Origin: Desulfovibrio oxyclinae DSM 11498
GTDB lineage: Bacteria; Desulfobacterota; Desulfovibrionia; Desulfovibrionales; Desulfovibrionaceae
NCBI RefSeq assembly: GCF_000375485.1
Contig: NZ_AQXE01000011.1
Coordinates: 160 to 64,159 of the forward strand
DNA length: 64,000 nt
Direction: 5' to 3'
Each line of letters opens with the position of its first letter. Positions within the stretch are counted from its first letter, which is position 1. Positions 8,525 through 17,588 of this stretch are shown piece by piece. The translations under genes and the position numbers were made by a program. The notes under the pieces were generated by a model, which made no database searches, had not been told where the DNA came from, and saw nothing but the letters and a program-made list of their open reading frames with translations.

Positions 8525-9457
8525 ATGGATTTCGAGAGGTACCTACACGAATGCGGCGACCCGTTCATGCTGGAGCGACTGTTCCAGGTTGAGCGATATG
8601 CCTGGCTAGCCTTGTCTCAGGGCATGGCCGCCGTAATCAACCTCGACGGACAGTTCGAAGACGTCAACCCCTCATGGGAGCGCGTCACCGGTCACGAAAC
8701 AGAATCCCTACGAGACTCCTACCTCATCGAATACATCCATTTTGAAGACCGCGAAAAAGCCCTTGGCGCAATGCAGCGGCTCATCACCTCCGACATCGGT
8801 TCCACATCCTTCTCATTCCGTTTTCTCGATCGCACCGGCGACCACCGCCTGCTGAACTGGCAGGCCATCTATTCGCCGGACCACAATGCCTACTTCTGCG
8901 TCGCCAACGAGGTGGGGGATGCGGCCAATATGGAAGTTCTCGCTTTCCGCGACGGGCTTACCGGGGTGCGAAACCGTCTGGCTCTGGAACGAGACCTGCC
9001 CATGGTGGTTGATCGCGCTCGGGACAAGAACGATTGCGTCCTCGTCTACTTCATTGATCTGGACGGCTTCAAAGATGTGAACGACACCCTCGGACACAAG
9101 GCCGGAGACACACTGCTGGCCCGCGTGGCCGAGCGTCTGCTCTCATGCGTCGGCGACAACGGCACTGCCTACCGCATGGGCGGCGATGAGTTCATTGTGC
9201 TGACCGCCAATTGCAAGGGGCGAAACTGGGCGGAAGACTTGGCACAGGATCTGGTCAAAAGCGTTGGCATCCCCTACGTGGTGGAAGGCCGAGAGGTTTG
9301 CATCGGCGCCAGCGTAGGGATCAGTTGCTACCCGAACAATTCCGACAGTGCTCAAGACCTGCTCGAAAAAGCCGACAAGGCGATGTACAAAGTCAAAGAC
9401 TCCGGAAAAAACGGATACCGTTTCGACTGTAAGTCGCCCTGCCCCCACAACTGCTGA
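8525..9457 (+). CDS. PAS-GGDEF diguanylate cyclase
   Basis: This 310-residue protein has a PAS domain (about residues 25-140; INLDGQFEDVNPSWERVTGH is the typical opening) followed by a GGDEF domain. The signature MGGDEF is intact, as are FRDGLTGVRNR and FIDLDGFKDVNDTLGH, so c-di-GMP synthesis is likely. The RxxD inhibitory site that normally lies five residues before GGDEF is absent. There is no membrane segment, so it should be a cytosolic sensor. The start is uncertain: ATG 8525 is used here, but an in-frame TTG at 8507 is also possible, and neither has a convincing ribosome site. The 287 bp upstream hold no gene that I can see. Confidence 0.88.
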   Translation: MDFERYLHECGDPFMLERLFQVERYAWLALSQGMAAVINLDGQFEDVNPSWERVTGHETESLRDSYLIEYIHFEDREKALGAMQRLITSDIGSTSFSFRFLDRTGDHRLLNWQAIYSPDHNAYFCVANEVGDAANMEVLAFRDGLTGVRNRLALERDLPMVVDRARDKNDCVLVYFIDLDGFKDVNDTLGHKAGDTLLARVAERLLSCVGDNGTAYRMGGDEFIVLTANCKGRNWAEDLAQDLVKSVGIPYVVEGREVCIGASVGISCYPNNSDSAQDLLEKADKAMYKVKDSGKNGYRFDCKSPCPHNC

Positions 9458-9728
9458 TTGCACTGCGGCAGCCTCCTTTCCCCACACTCCCCCAAAACTC
9501 CCACGATTCGCCACAAGGCTTGGATAGCCCCGAATTTCCCCATATCCCCACGCTCAGTCCGATTGCGCAGGACTGGCAGAACAATTGTGCACATATTCTT
9601 GCACAAGCCGGTGTTTCCAACTATATTTACGCATTTACCGAACCAAACACTATTACACGATAAACAGTTTCAGGTCCGGTTCGGCCCACTGTTTATCTTT
9701 GTTGGTTTCAGCCGGAGGAAACGCACCG

Positions 9729-10508
9729 ATGCGTCACCCTTTTCGCAAACGCAAACGTTCATGCGCAACCGCACTGATCGTTCTCTGTCAGTTCCTGCTG
9801 TGCTCAGCGGTTTCGGTCGCCGAACCGATACGGTCTGTTGTTGCAGCAGGTCCGTCGTGGGAAGGATTCACATGCAAGGACGGCACGGGTCTGTACCACG
9901 ATCTGCTCGCAGAATCCTTCGCCCAGCACGGCATCTCGGTTAAACGGATATACGCCCCCAGCGAACGGGCTTACGAGCTTGTCCGGCAAGGTGAGGCGGA
10001 CTTCATGACAGCCAACGATGTTCCCGTTCATGGTCTCGTTGCGTCCTCCCATCCACTTTACGAAAATAAGTTTCACGCGTTTTTCCGCAAAAACACGGTT
10101 AAAAACTGGAAAGGAGCCCAGAGCCTCGTTGGCCGCCAACTTGTCTGGCGATACGGTTACTACAAGCCCGAGAACTTTCCTCCCGGCATACGATACAGCG
10201 AACTCATGACAGGCGAAGCCTGCCTCGGCATGGTCATCCTTGGACGCGCCGACTTCTATATTGACGATATCCTGCTCATTCAGGAATCCATCAAAAGCAC
10301 AAAAACCCCATTCAACATGGACAATTTCGAGGTTCGCCCTGTGGGACACCGGGCCTACTATCCTCTTTTTTCCACCTCCAAACGCAGCAGAAAGATCAGA
10401 AAACTCTACGAAGAGGGAATGGACAACCTTCGCCAAGACGGTCAACTCGCCCCTATTTTTCATAAATGGGGCCACACGCTACCTCACTTCTACAAGTCCC
10501 ACCCCTGA
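9729..10508 (+). CDS. Periplasmic solute-binding-like protein, SBP family 3
   Basis: This 259-residue protein has a Sec signal peptide (basic start, then ATALIVLCQFLLCSAVSVAEP) and the look of a type II periplasmic binding protein of the family 3 (amino acid or HAAT) fold. GTGLYHDLLAESFAQHGI, ERAYELVRQGEADFMT and the C-terminal LRQDGQLAPIFHKWG are typical. The ATG at 9729 follows GGAGGAAAC. No permease or ATPase gene adjoins it, so it may be an orphan receptor, or may only share the fold. The 271-bp intergenic region upstream shows no gene. The ligand is unknown. Confidence 0.75.
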   Translation: MRHPFRKRKRSCATALIVLCQFLLCSAVSVAEPIRSVVAAGPSWEGFTCKDGTGLYHDLLAESFAQHGISVKRIYAPSERAYELVRQGEADFMTANDVPVHGLVASSHPLYENKFHAFFRKNTVKNWKGAQSLVGRQLVWRYGYYKPENFPPGIRYSELMTGEACLGMVILGRADFYIDDILLIQESIKSTKTPFNMDNFEVRPVGHRAYYPLFSTSKRSRKIRKLYEEGMDNLRQDGQLAPIFHKWGHTLPHFYKSHP

Positions 10509-10532
10509 TTTCAATATTCGGGCTTTTATGCC

Positions 10533-11912
10533 ATGGAGACCCGTATGCAGCCCATCACCACATCCATTTTCGAACTGTTCAAGATAGGCCCGGGCCCCTC
10601 CAGCTCCCATACCATCGGCCCCATGAAAGCGGGCGCGGACCTCATGACATTGACCCGCGCGCTGCCCGTCGAGGTCAAATCAGAAGCCGACAGACTGGAA
10701 ATCCGCCTGTTTGGGTCCCTCAGCGCCACCGGAGCAGGACACGGAACACGCAAAGCGATAATATCCGGCCTTCTCGGACACAGCCCGGAGCACTGCCCGC
10801 CTGAAGTGCTCGACAATCTTGACCGCTCACCATCCGAACAGCATGAACTTGATTTCACTGGGAATTTTATAACGTTCACGGCGTCTGACATCATCATGGA
10901 TGCCGTTGAGCATGATTATCCGCATAGCAACACCATGATTTTCCGCCTTCTGAACAAAAAAGGAAAATCCCTCCTCGAGAGAGAATACTATTCCATCGGC
11001 GGCGGCTTTCTTCGCTGGCTTGGGTATGAAGAACCGCAGCGGGGAGAGCCGAAATATCCGTACTCCAGCATGGGCACGCTCAAAGAACATTTGACGCGAA
11101 ACGACATCCGCCTGCACGAGTTGATACTGGAAAACGAAAAGGCCATCACGGGCCTGACGGAAGACGAAATATTTTCGAGACTTGATACTCTCATTGAGGT
11201 TATGGAGCACGCTGTTGAAAAAGGCATCACCACCTGCGGCAAGCTGCCGGGGCCCATCGGCCTCCACCGCAAGGCGCCCACCATGTATCAGCACGCCCGC
11301 AACGACCATTTTCAGGGCTCCGGATTCGTCAAAGCACTCAACGCCTATGCGCTCGCAGCTTCGGAAGAAAACGCCGCAGGGCACTGCGTAGTGACCGCCC
11401 CCACCGCCGGGGCCGCGGGGGTGATCCCGGCCATCCTTTTCGTTCTCAAGCGACACCTCGGGGCGCTCACGGACGAGATACGACAGGGGCTGCTCGCCGC
11501 AAGCGCCATTGGCTTTCTGGTCAAACACAACGCCAGCATCTCCGGCGCGGAGGTCGGCTGTCAGGGAGAGGTCGGCACGGCATCCGCCATGGCTGCGGCC
11601 ATGTTGGCATACGCTCGCGGTTATCGCTTTCAAATCACCGAGAATTCAGCAGAAATCGCACTGGAACACCATCTGGGTCTTACCTGCGACCCTGTCGGCG
11701 GGTTCGTGCAGATTCCCTGCATTGAACGCAACGCCATGGGCGCCGTGAAAGCCTACAACGCCTACCTCATCGCCACCACGGTGGAAGCCGCCTACCACAT
11801 GGTCGATCTCGACAAGGTGGTGCGGGCCATGAAGGAAACCGGACGCGACATGTCGCACAAATACAAAGAAACCTCCGAAGGCGGACTCGCACTCTCCATG
11901 ACGGAATGTTAA
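10533..11912 (+). CDS. sdaA: L-serine ammonia-lyase, iron-sulfur dependent, single chain
   Basis: This 459-residue enzyme is predicted to deaminate L-serine to pyruvate and ammonia with a [4Fe-4S] cluster. The N-terminal regulatory domain begins with FELFKIGPGPSSSHTIGPM. The catalytic domain carries the cluster cysteines, visible in AEVGCQGEVGTASAM and in CDPVGGFVQIPCIERN. Both domains are in one chain, as in E. coli SdaA, unlike the two-subunit Bacillus form. A second in-frame ATG at 10545 (MQPITTS) is a possible alternative start. The pyruvate produced would feed the organism's central lactate/pyruvate metabolism (inference). Confidence 0.94.
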   Translation: METRMQPITTSIFELFKIGPGPSSSHTIGPMKAGADLMTLTRALPVEVKSEADRLEIRLFGSLSATGAGHGTRKAIISGLLGHSPEHCPPEVLDNLDRSPSEQHELDFTGNFITFTASDIIMDAVEHDYPHSNTMIFRLLNKKGKSLLEREYYSIGGGFLRWLGYEEPQRGEPKYPYSSMGTLKEHLTRNDIRLHELILENEKAITGLTEDEIFSRLDTLIEVMEHAVEKGITTCGKLPGPIGLHRKAPTMYQHARNDHFQGSGFVKALNAYALAASEENAAGHCVVTAPTAGAAGVIPAILFVLKRHLGALTDEIRQGLLAASAIGFLVKHNASISGAEVGCQGEVGTASAMAAAMLAYARGYRFQITENSAEIALEHHLGLTCDPVGGFVQIPCIERNAMGAVKAYNAYLIATTVEAAYHMVDLDKVVRAMKETGRDMSHKYKETSEGGLALSMTEC

Positions 11913-12102
11913 TTTTCGTTTTTCGAAAAATTATACATTTCGAACAACGAAACACGTAATGATGGCGTTATAATTTTATCCGTTTCAACCACCCTTCACA
12001 CCTCCTACCCCCCTGACAACATTTAAAAAAAGTTTGCCCGACTCGTTCTTTTCTGCTAGTCCCACCTTGTCTTTCGTGAATGGATTGAAACGAGGAAAAA
12101 AC

Positions 12103-12831
12103 GTGATTTCTTTCAAAAACGTCAACAAATGGTTTGGAGACCTGCACGTTCTCCAAAACATCAATCTCGAAATCGAGAAAGGCGAAGTGGTTGTCATCTG
12201 CGGTCCCAGCGGCTCGGGAAAGAGTACGCTCATCCGCTGCATCAACCGGCTTGAACCCATCCAGCAGGGCGACATCGTCGTGGACGGCATGAACGTGGGC
12301 GATGCGCGCACCAACATGACCACCCTGCGGGCCGAAGTGGGCTTCGTCTTTCAGTCCTTCAACCTCTACCCGCACATGACCGTGCTGGAAAACATCATCC
12401 TCGCCCCCACGCTCGTTCGTGGCATGACGCGCGGCGAAGCCACCGAAATCGGCATGCAGCTGCTCAAGAAGGTCAACATCCCGGACAAAGCGGGTGCCTA
12501 CCCGACCCAGTTGTCCGGCGGCCAGCAACAGCGTGTCGCCATCGCTCGCGGTCTCGCCATGCAGCCCAAGATCATGCTCTTCGACGAACCCACTTCCGCT
12601 CTCGACCCCGAGATGATCAACGAAGTGCTCGACGTCATGAAGTCGCTGGCTCGCGAAGGTATGACCATGGTCTGCGTCACGCATGAGATGGGCTTTGCCC
12701 GCGAAGTGGCCGACAGGGTCATCTTCATGGATGAAGGGGCGATGGTGGAACAGAATACGCCGGAGGAATTCTTCCACAATCCGCAAAGCGAGCGGACCAA
12801 GGACTTTCTCAGCAAGATTCTCAGCCATTAG
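12103..12831 (+). CDS. Polar amino acid ABC transporter ATP-binding protein, GlnQ-like
   Basis: This 242-residue ATPase powers a polar amino acid ABC importer. Walker A is GPSGSGKST, the ABC signature is LSGGQQQR and Walker B is [13 protein letters not shown], followed by the switch histidine in [10 protein letters not shown]. Length and the HMTVLENI region match GlnQ/GltL. The GTG at 12103 is chosen because GAGGAAAAA precedes it and the N terminus then aligns with the family ([12 protein letters not shown]). The longer open frame to 12034 adds a non-conserved leader. A binding protein and a fused permease follow, so all three parts of the importer are present. Confidence 0.93.
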   Translation: MISFKNVNKWFGDLHVLQNINLEIEKGEVVVICGPSGSGKSTLIRCINRLEPIQQGDIVVDGMNVGDARTNMTTLRAEVGFVFQSFNLYPHMTVLENIILAPTLVRGMTRGEATEIGMQLLKKVNIPDKAGAYPTQLSGGQQQRVAIARGLAMQPKIMLFDEPTSALDPEMINEVLDVMKSLAREGMTMVCVTHEMGFAREVADRVIFMDEGAMVEQNTPEEFFHNPQSERTKDFLSKILSH

Positions 12832-12900
12832 CAACAGGGCTCTTCGGGCCGGGCCCGGGGAGTCTTTGATGACAACTCAACCACAACCGAAGGAGAGGTT

Positions 12901-13728
12901 ATGCGAGTTTTCAAAATCATGGCGCTGTCCGCCGCCATGCTGCTGGTCGCGGCCAGCATGGTCTTCGCCGGTCCCACCTACGATCGCGTGATGGGCGAAA
13001 AGGTCGTTCGCGCCGGTATTTCCAACAAAGGCAAACCGTTCGGCTTCATCAACGCCCAGAACGAGTGGGTCGGTTTCGACATGGACATGGCCAAGGAAAT
13101 CGCCAAGCGCATTGGTGCCAAGCTTGAGCCGGTCGTCGTTAACAACAAGACCCGCATCTCCTTTGTGCAGACCAACCCGCCCAAGGTGGACATGGTCCTT
13201 TCCAACATGACCCACAAGCGCGTGCGTGACGAGAAGATCGACTTCTCCATCACCTACTTCTTCGACGGTCAGAAGTTCCTCGCACCCAAGGGCATGATCA
13301 ACAAGCCCGAGGATCTCGTGGGCAAGAAGATCGGCTCCATGCAGGGCACCACTTCCATCGTCAACGTGAAGAAGTACTTGCGCTCCATGGGCGACAACAA
13401 CCCCAAGGTCATCGGCTACCAGAACGAAGTCGAGATGTTCGAAGCACTGCGCTCCGGTCGCGTGCAGGCCATCTCCACCGACTCCACCCTGCTCATCGCG
13501 CTGGCTTCCAAGATGCCCGGCAAGTTCGAGCTGGTCGGTGAATTCATCTCCGACGAGCCCTACGGTGTCGGCCTGCCGGAAGACGATTCCGCATGGCGCG
13601 ACCTGGTGAACTTCACCATTCAGGACATCTGGGCCGACGGCACCTACATGAAGATCTACAACAAGTGGTTCGGTCCGGATTCCGACACTCCGTTCCCCAT
13701 GACTTCCAAGATCGAAATGTGGCCGTAA
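12901..13728 (+). CDS. Polar amino acid ABC transporter periplasmic binding protein
   Basis: This 275-residue family 3 solute-binding protein has a Sec signal peptide (FKIMALSAAMLLVAASMVFA). KPFGFINAQNEWVGFDMDMA is the standard N-terminal lobe motif, and KVDMVLSNMTHKRVRDEKI and GTTSIVNVKKYL belong to the ligand-binding cleft region. A strong site, AAGGAGAGG, lies before the ATG. It lies between the ATPase and permease genes and is followed by a strong GC hairpin. Likely ligands are glutamate, glutamine, aspartate or another polar amino acid, but the sequence alone does not decide. Confidence 0.92.
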   Translation: MRVFKIMALSAAMLLVAASMVFAGPTYDRVMGEKVVRAGISNKGKPFGFINAQNEWVGFDMDMAKEIAKRIGAKLEPVVVNNKTRISFVQTNPPKVDMVLSNMTHKRVRDEKIDFSITYFFDGQKFLAPKGMINKPEDLVGKKIGSMQGTTSIVNVKKYLRSMGDNNPKVIGYQNEVEMFEALRSGRVQAISTDSTLLIALASKMPGKFELVGEFISDEPYGVGLPEDDSAWRDLVNFTIQDIWADGTYMKIYNKWFGPDSDTPFPMTSKIEMWP

Positions 13729-13755
13729 GCCGCAGGCAACCCGCATTGTAACGAT

Positions 13756-13789
13756 CGGGTCCCGGGGCGGACGCCCCGGGACCCGTTTT
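13756..13789 (+). terminator. Strong intercistronic hairpin before the permease gene
   Basis: CGGGTCCCGGGGCG (13756-13769) is the exact inverted complement of CGCCCCGGGACCCG (13772-13785), followed by TTTT. The permease gene starts 14 bp later. It probably acts as a partial terminator or 3' stabiliser that leaves binding-protein mRNA in excess over permease mRNA. Confidence 0.8.
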
Positions 13790-13802
13790 CCAAGAAGAGC
13801 AC

Positions 13803-15578
13803 ATGCTTAATAGACTATTCGAGAAGACATGGGTCCAGAACACGACCCTGCTGTTCATCCTGGGACTGGCCGTCTATTATTTCGGCTTCGTCTTTCACTT
13901 CGACTATGACTTCAACTGGGGAGTCTTCGTCAACGAGACGCAGTACGGCCATATGGGCCTGCTCATGCTCAACGGCCTCCAGCTGACGATTTCCATCTCC
14001 ATCTATTCGGCGGCGATAGCTCTCGGGCTGGGCACCCTCTTCGGATTGGCACGGCTTTCCAAGTTCAAACCGGTGTATGCATTTGCCTCGGCCTACGTCG
14101 AATTTTTCCGCAACACGCCGCTGCTGGTTCAGTTGTTTTTCTGGAACTTCGCTCTGCCAAACGCGTTTCCGCAGGAAATCCGCTACAAGCTTTTCGAGTA
14201 CAACTTCGAATTCTGGGCCGCGACCATCGGTCTTGGTATCTTCACCTCCGCGTTCATGGCCGAGATCATCCGCGCAGGCATGCAGTCCATTCCCAAGGGA
14301 CTCCTTGAAGCATCCTACTCCTCGGGCATGAGCTACGCCCAGACCCTTCGCAAGATCATTCTCCCGCTGGCATTTCGTGAAATCATCCCGCCGCTCGGCT
14401 CCGAGTTCCTCAACAACATGAAGAACTCCTCGCTGGCCATGACTCTCGGTGTCGCAGAGGTCTGTTGGTCCATGCAGGAAGTCGAGTCCCTGACCTATGC
14501 CGGCTTTGAGGCCACTGCCGCAGCCACGGCGATCTACCTTTCGCTTTCACTGGTCATTGCGGGTCTGTTGAACCTCGTGAACACCAAGCTCAAGCTGATG
14601 CCCGCCGGGAAGAAAACCTTCACAAGAAAGGTGGCGGATGCGTTTTTCCTGCCCTTAGAATTCGTTTGGGAGCTATTCGCACGGCCCATCAGACGGCTTA
14701 CCAGAAAGAAACAGGGCTCTAAGCACCTGACTCCGCGACAGGAATTCTTCTTCCGCTTGCGCGGTCTGGCACGCATGACCCTGATCAACGGCGCCAAAAC
14801 CATCTTCGTTGTCGCGCTTTTGCTGCTTATCTACCAGACCATCAAGGGCATCGCCTCCTTCAACTTCCAGGTGATATGGGACAACCTGCGGGCGCTGCTC
14901 ATCTGGCGCTTTCCCAACGGCGGCAGCACCGAGCCTCTCTGGGGCCTCGGCGGCCTGTCCATGTCCATCTTCATGGCGGTGTTCTCCATATCGGTCAGCT
15001 TCGTCATAGGCCTGTTCGTGGGTATGGGACGCACCTCCAAGAACAATGCGATTCGCATTCCCTGCACCGCCTACATTGAGCTGATTCGCGGCAACCCGCT
15101 GATCATCGTCATTTTCTGGGTCTACTTCTTCCTGCCGATCATCATCAAATCGCAGATCGGCGTCTTCTGGAGCGCGACCTGGGCCATGACCGTGTTCTTC
15201 GGCGCCTACATCGCGGAAATCGTCCGCGGCGGTATCGAAAACATCCCGCCCGGGCAAGTCGAAGCCGCCCAGTCCACCGGACTCAGCTACTTCCAGACCA
15301 TGCGCAAGGTGGTTCTGCCGCAGGCCCTGAAGCAGATGCTCCCGGCAATCGTCGGCATGTTCATCGCGGCCTTCAAGGACACCTCGTTGGCCTACATCAT
15401 CGGCGTGACCGAACTGACCACTGCCGCGTACTCCATCAACAACCGCCTGATGCTCTACCCCTTCGAGATCTACACCACCATCGCGGTGCTGTACTTCCTT
15501 TGCTGCTTCGCCATGAGCCGCTATGCAAAACACCTCGAAAACAAGCTCAGTCCGGAAAAGGTGCGGCTCGAAATGTAA
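13803..15578 (+). CDS. Fused tandem ABC permease of polar amino acid type (two HisM/GltK-like units)
   Basis: This 591-residue membrane protein contains two complete amino acid ABC permease modules in one chain, where most relatives use two separate genes. Module one (about residues 1-260) has FFRNTPLLVQLFFW and the ATPase-coupling EAA loop starting AEIIRAGMQSIPKG. Module two (about 330-591) has LIRGNPLIIVIFWV and the EAA loop starting AEIVRGGIENIPPG. A basic linker of about 50 residues (around TRKKQGSKHLTPRQE) joins them. The single ATPase upstream presumably dimerises under both EAA loops. The ATG at 13803 lies close behind a strong hairpin, with AAGAAGAGC as a weak ribosome site, which could further lower permease synthesis. 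Confidence 0.92.
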   Translation: MLNRLFEKTWVQNTTLLFILGLAVYYFGFVFHFDYDFNWGVFVNETQYGHMGLLMLNGLQLTISISIYSAAIALGLGTLFGLARLSKFKPVYAFASAYVEFFRNTPLLVQLFFWNFALPNAFPQEIRYKLFEYNFEFWAATIGLGIFTSAFMAEIIRAGMQSIPKGLLEASYSSGMSYAQTLRKIILPLAFREIIPPLGSEFLNNMKNSSLAMTLGVAEVCWSMQEVESLTYAGFEATAAATAIYLSLSLVIAGLLNLVNTKLKLMPAGKKTFTRKVADAFFLPLEFVWELFARPIRRLTRKKQGSKHLTPRQEFFFRLRGLARMTLINGAKTIFVVALLLLIYQTIKGIASFNFQVIWDNLRALLIWRFPNGGSTEPLWGLGGLSMSIFMAVFSISVSFVIGLFVGMGRTSKNNAIRIPCTAYIELIRGNPLIIVIFWVYFFLPIIIKSQIGVFWSATWAMTVFFGAYIAEIVRGGIENIPPGQVEAAQSTGLSYFQTMRKVVLPQALKQMLPAIVGMFIAAFKDTSLAYIIGVTELTTAAYSINNRLMLYPFEIYTTIAVLYFLCCFAMSRYAKHLENKLSPEKVRLEM

Positions 15579-15603
15579 CCCGCACATCCATTCACGAAAC
15601 AGA

Positions 15604-15630
15604 AAAGGGAGGCTTTCGCCTCCCTTTTTT
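15604..15630 (+). terminator. Rho-independent terminator of the amino acid transporter operon
   Basis: AAAGGGAGGC (15604-15613) pairs with GCCTCCCTTT (15618-15627) around a TTTC loop, followed by more T. It lies between convergent genes and has A residues on its other flank, so it may also work for the xer gene on the minus strand. Confidence 0.9.
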
Positions 15631-15668
15631 ATTGCCTTCAAACCCTAATCCTCTCGAAAAATCACAAA

Positions 15669-16607
15669 TCAGGGCTTCTTCTTGCCCTCTTTGCTACGCG
15701 GGTGCGCCTTGTCATAGACCTTCATGAGCTGTTGCAGATCAAGATGCGTATACCGCTGGGTAGTGGAAAGTCTCGCGTGGCCCAGCAATTCCTGCACACT
15801 GCGCAGGTCGGCTCCGGCCTCCAGCATATGAGTGGCGAAGCTGTGCCGCAGCATGTGCGCGTGCACTTCACGGGGGATGCCTGCTATCTCTGCCAGCCGG
15901 TTGAGAATTCGGTTGGCCTCGCGCCTGTTGAGTCGGCTTCCGCGCTTGCCGATGAACAGGGCGCGCTCACCGGAAACAGGCTTGAAGGACTGCCGTTGCT
16001 CCAGCCAGCGACGCACTCGCTCACCGGCCTTGCTTGTAAGCGGCACCATGCGCTCCTTGCCGCCCTTACCCATGACACGCACCACCCCGCTGTCCACATC
16101 GAATACATCCAGCCCGACCGCCTCGGATATGCGAAGCCCTGAGCCGTAAAGCAGTTCTGCAAGGGCAAGATTGCGAAGCCCCTCGGGATCGGGGGGCATG
16201 GCAGCTTCCATCATGCCGATGGCCTGATCCACGTTGAGCCCCCTTGGGTGAACCTTGTCCTGTTTGGGGTTGCGAACCCCGGCAGTCGGGTCGTGCCCGC
16301 TGATCCGCTTACGCGCGAGGAACCGGAAGAAAGCACGAACGCTCGAAAGCTTCCGAGCCACGGTGGTTTTGGTGACCCTTCGGCGATGCAGGTCGGCCAT
16401 GAAGCCGCGCACGTCATCTCTGGCGATGTGTTCCGGCTGGTCGAGATCGAGTTTGCGGCCTTTCAGAAAGTCCTGAAACTGCTCCAGATCGGTCCCATAG
16501 GAGCGAAGCGTGGCGGGAGAATAGCCTTTTTCGGTACTCAGGTAGGCAAGAAAGCGCTTCCCGTATTCACCGACGTCGCGTTCATTCGTTTCGCTTGTCG
16601 ATGACAT
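15669..16607 (-). CDS. Tyrosine recombinase, XerC/XerD type
   Basis: This 312-residue site-specific recombinase has an N-terminal SAM-like core-binding domain (about 1-110, starting near GKRFLAYLSTEKGYSPATL) and a C-terminal catalytic domain. Catalytic residues are visible: Arg in GSGLRISEA, Lys in MGKGGKERM, His and Arg in HMLRHSFATHM, His in LGHARLS and the nucleophile Tyr in TTQRYTHLD. The length is that of chromosomal XerC/XerD rather than phage integrases. The usual role is resolution of chromosome dimers at dif. Upstream in-frame codons inside the neighbour gene would extend it, but ATG 16607 gives the family-length protein. The start overlaps the end of the GGDDF gene by 26 bp. Confidence 0.92.
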   Translation of the reverse strand: MSSTSETNERDVGEYGKRFLAYLSTEKGYSPATLRSYGTDLEQFQDFLKGRKLDLDQPEHIARDDVRGFMADLHRRRVTKTTVARKLSSVRAFFRFLARKRISGHDPTAGVRNPKQDKVHPRGLNVDQAIGMMEAAMPPDPEGLRNLALAELLYGSGLRISEAVGLDVFDVDSGVVRVMGKGGKERMVPLTSKAGERVRRWLEQRQSFKPVSGERALFIGKRGSRLNRREANRILNRLAEIAGIPREVHAHMLRHSFATHMLEAGADLRSVQELLGHARLSTTQRYTHLDLQQLMKVYDKAHPRSKEGKKKP

Positions 16608-17553
16608 AGGAACTCTTCGGGTTTTCCTTGGCTTTCTTCTTGAGCGCCATAGCGATGGCCGAAGCTTCGCCGTAGTGCTTGAGACGGCCCTCGGTGTTGA
16701 TGACCACGGCAATGGATACGGCCATGAGCGGGAACGTGCGTTCATTGCCCTGCCTGTCCGTGGAGCGGATGAATCCCTGCTTGCGATCTTCTTCGTCGTA
16801 GAAATGCGGAACGATGGAGTCGAACGCATCAATAACACGCTTGCAGGATTCCTCGGCCCGGTCCGCCGGCACGATGTAGACGAAGTCGTCACCACCCACG
16901 TGTCCCACAAAGCTGCCTACGCCGCCAAGTCCGCGAATGGTATTGACGATGACCCGCGCCGACATCATGAGCACCTCATCCCCGCGCGAAAAACCGTACT
17001 TGTCGTTGAAAGACTTGAAATGGTCCAGATCGCAATAGGCGAGCGCGAATTCCTCGCCCGCGTCGATGAGCGACTGGATACGCTGGATTATGGAAGTATT
17101 GCCCGGCAGCTTGGAGAGCGGGTTGGCGTCGAGCGCACGCAGGGCGCGGCACAGGGTCAGGTTCACCCTGTCGCGGGCCTCCCCCTCTGTGAAGGGGCGC
17201 ACAAGAAAGTCGTCCACCTCGATACGGTTCCAGTCCCACGGCTCGGTCATGTCCTCGGCATCCAGCACCAGCACGACCGGGAGCTGGCGGTAGACGTTCT
17301 CGCTCTTGACCAGCGAAGCCACCTCCTGTCCGCTGATGTCGCTCAGCCGGTTATCCACGATAAGCAGGTCCGGCGGCTCGTTGAAGAGATGCTCCACGGC
17401 ACCGCGACCGTATTCGAACACCGTGATTTCCATGAGCTCTTCGGGCCACAGGGAGCGAAACAATTTGGCCAGCTCCGGGTCCGAGGACAGGACGAACGCC
17501 CGTTGACGACGGGAAAAGAGGGAATCGCTCATGCTTTTGTTCATGGTATCCAA
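16582..17553 (-). CDS. Response-regulator-like protein with GGDEF-type (GGDDF) output domain
   Basis: This 323-residue protein has an N-terminal receiver-like domain (about 15-135; DLLIVDNRLSDISGQEVASL holds the likely phospho-acceptor Asp) and a C-terminal GGDEF-family domain (about 150-315). The signature reads GGDDF, a conservative change that some active cyclases tolerate. The substrate region ALAYCDLDHFKSFNDKYG is intact. No RxxD inhibitory site precedes the signature. It may therefore be a weak cyclase or a c-di-GMP/GTP-binding signalling protein. Three in-frame ATGs occur in the first eight codons; the first is used here. It is transcribed with the TPR gene 35 bp upstream and overlaps xer downstream. 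Confidence 0.85.
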   Translation of the reverse strand: MDTMNKSMSDSLFSRRQRAFVLSSDPELAKLFRSLWPEELMEITVFEYGRGAVEHLFNEPPDLLIVDNRLSDISGQEVASLVKSENVYRQLPVVLVLDAEDMTEPWDWNRIEVDDFLVRPFTEGEARDRVNLTLCRALRALDANPLSKLPGNTSIIQRIQSLIDAGEEFALAYCDLDHFKSFNDKYGFSRGDEVLMMSARVIVNTIRGLGGVGSFVGHVGGDDFVYIVPADRAEESCKRVIDAFDSIVPHFYDEEDRKQGFIRSTDRQGNERTFPLMAVSIAVVINTEGRLKHYGEASAIAMALKKKAKENPKSSYVIDKRNE

Positions 17554-17588
17554 GTAGCACCTGCGAGTGCAGACAGTAAAGGTTTCGA

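Noticed and set aside
15669..16607. Integrase of a mobile element
   Set aside because: The recombinase has XerC/XerD length and motifs. There is no tRNA, no direct repeats and no phage or plasmid genes nearby.
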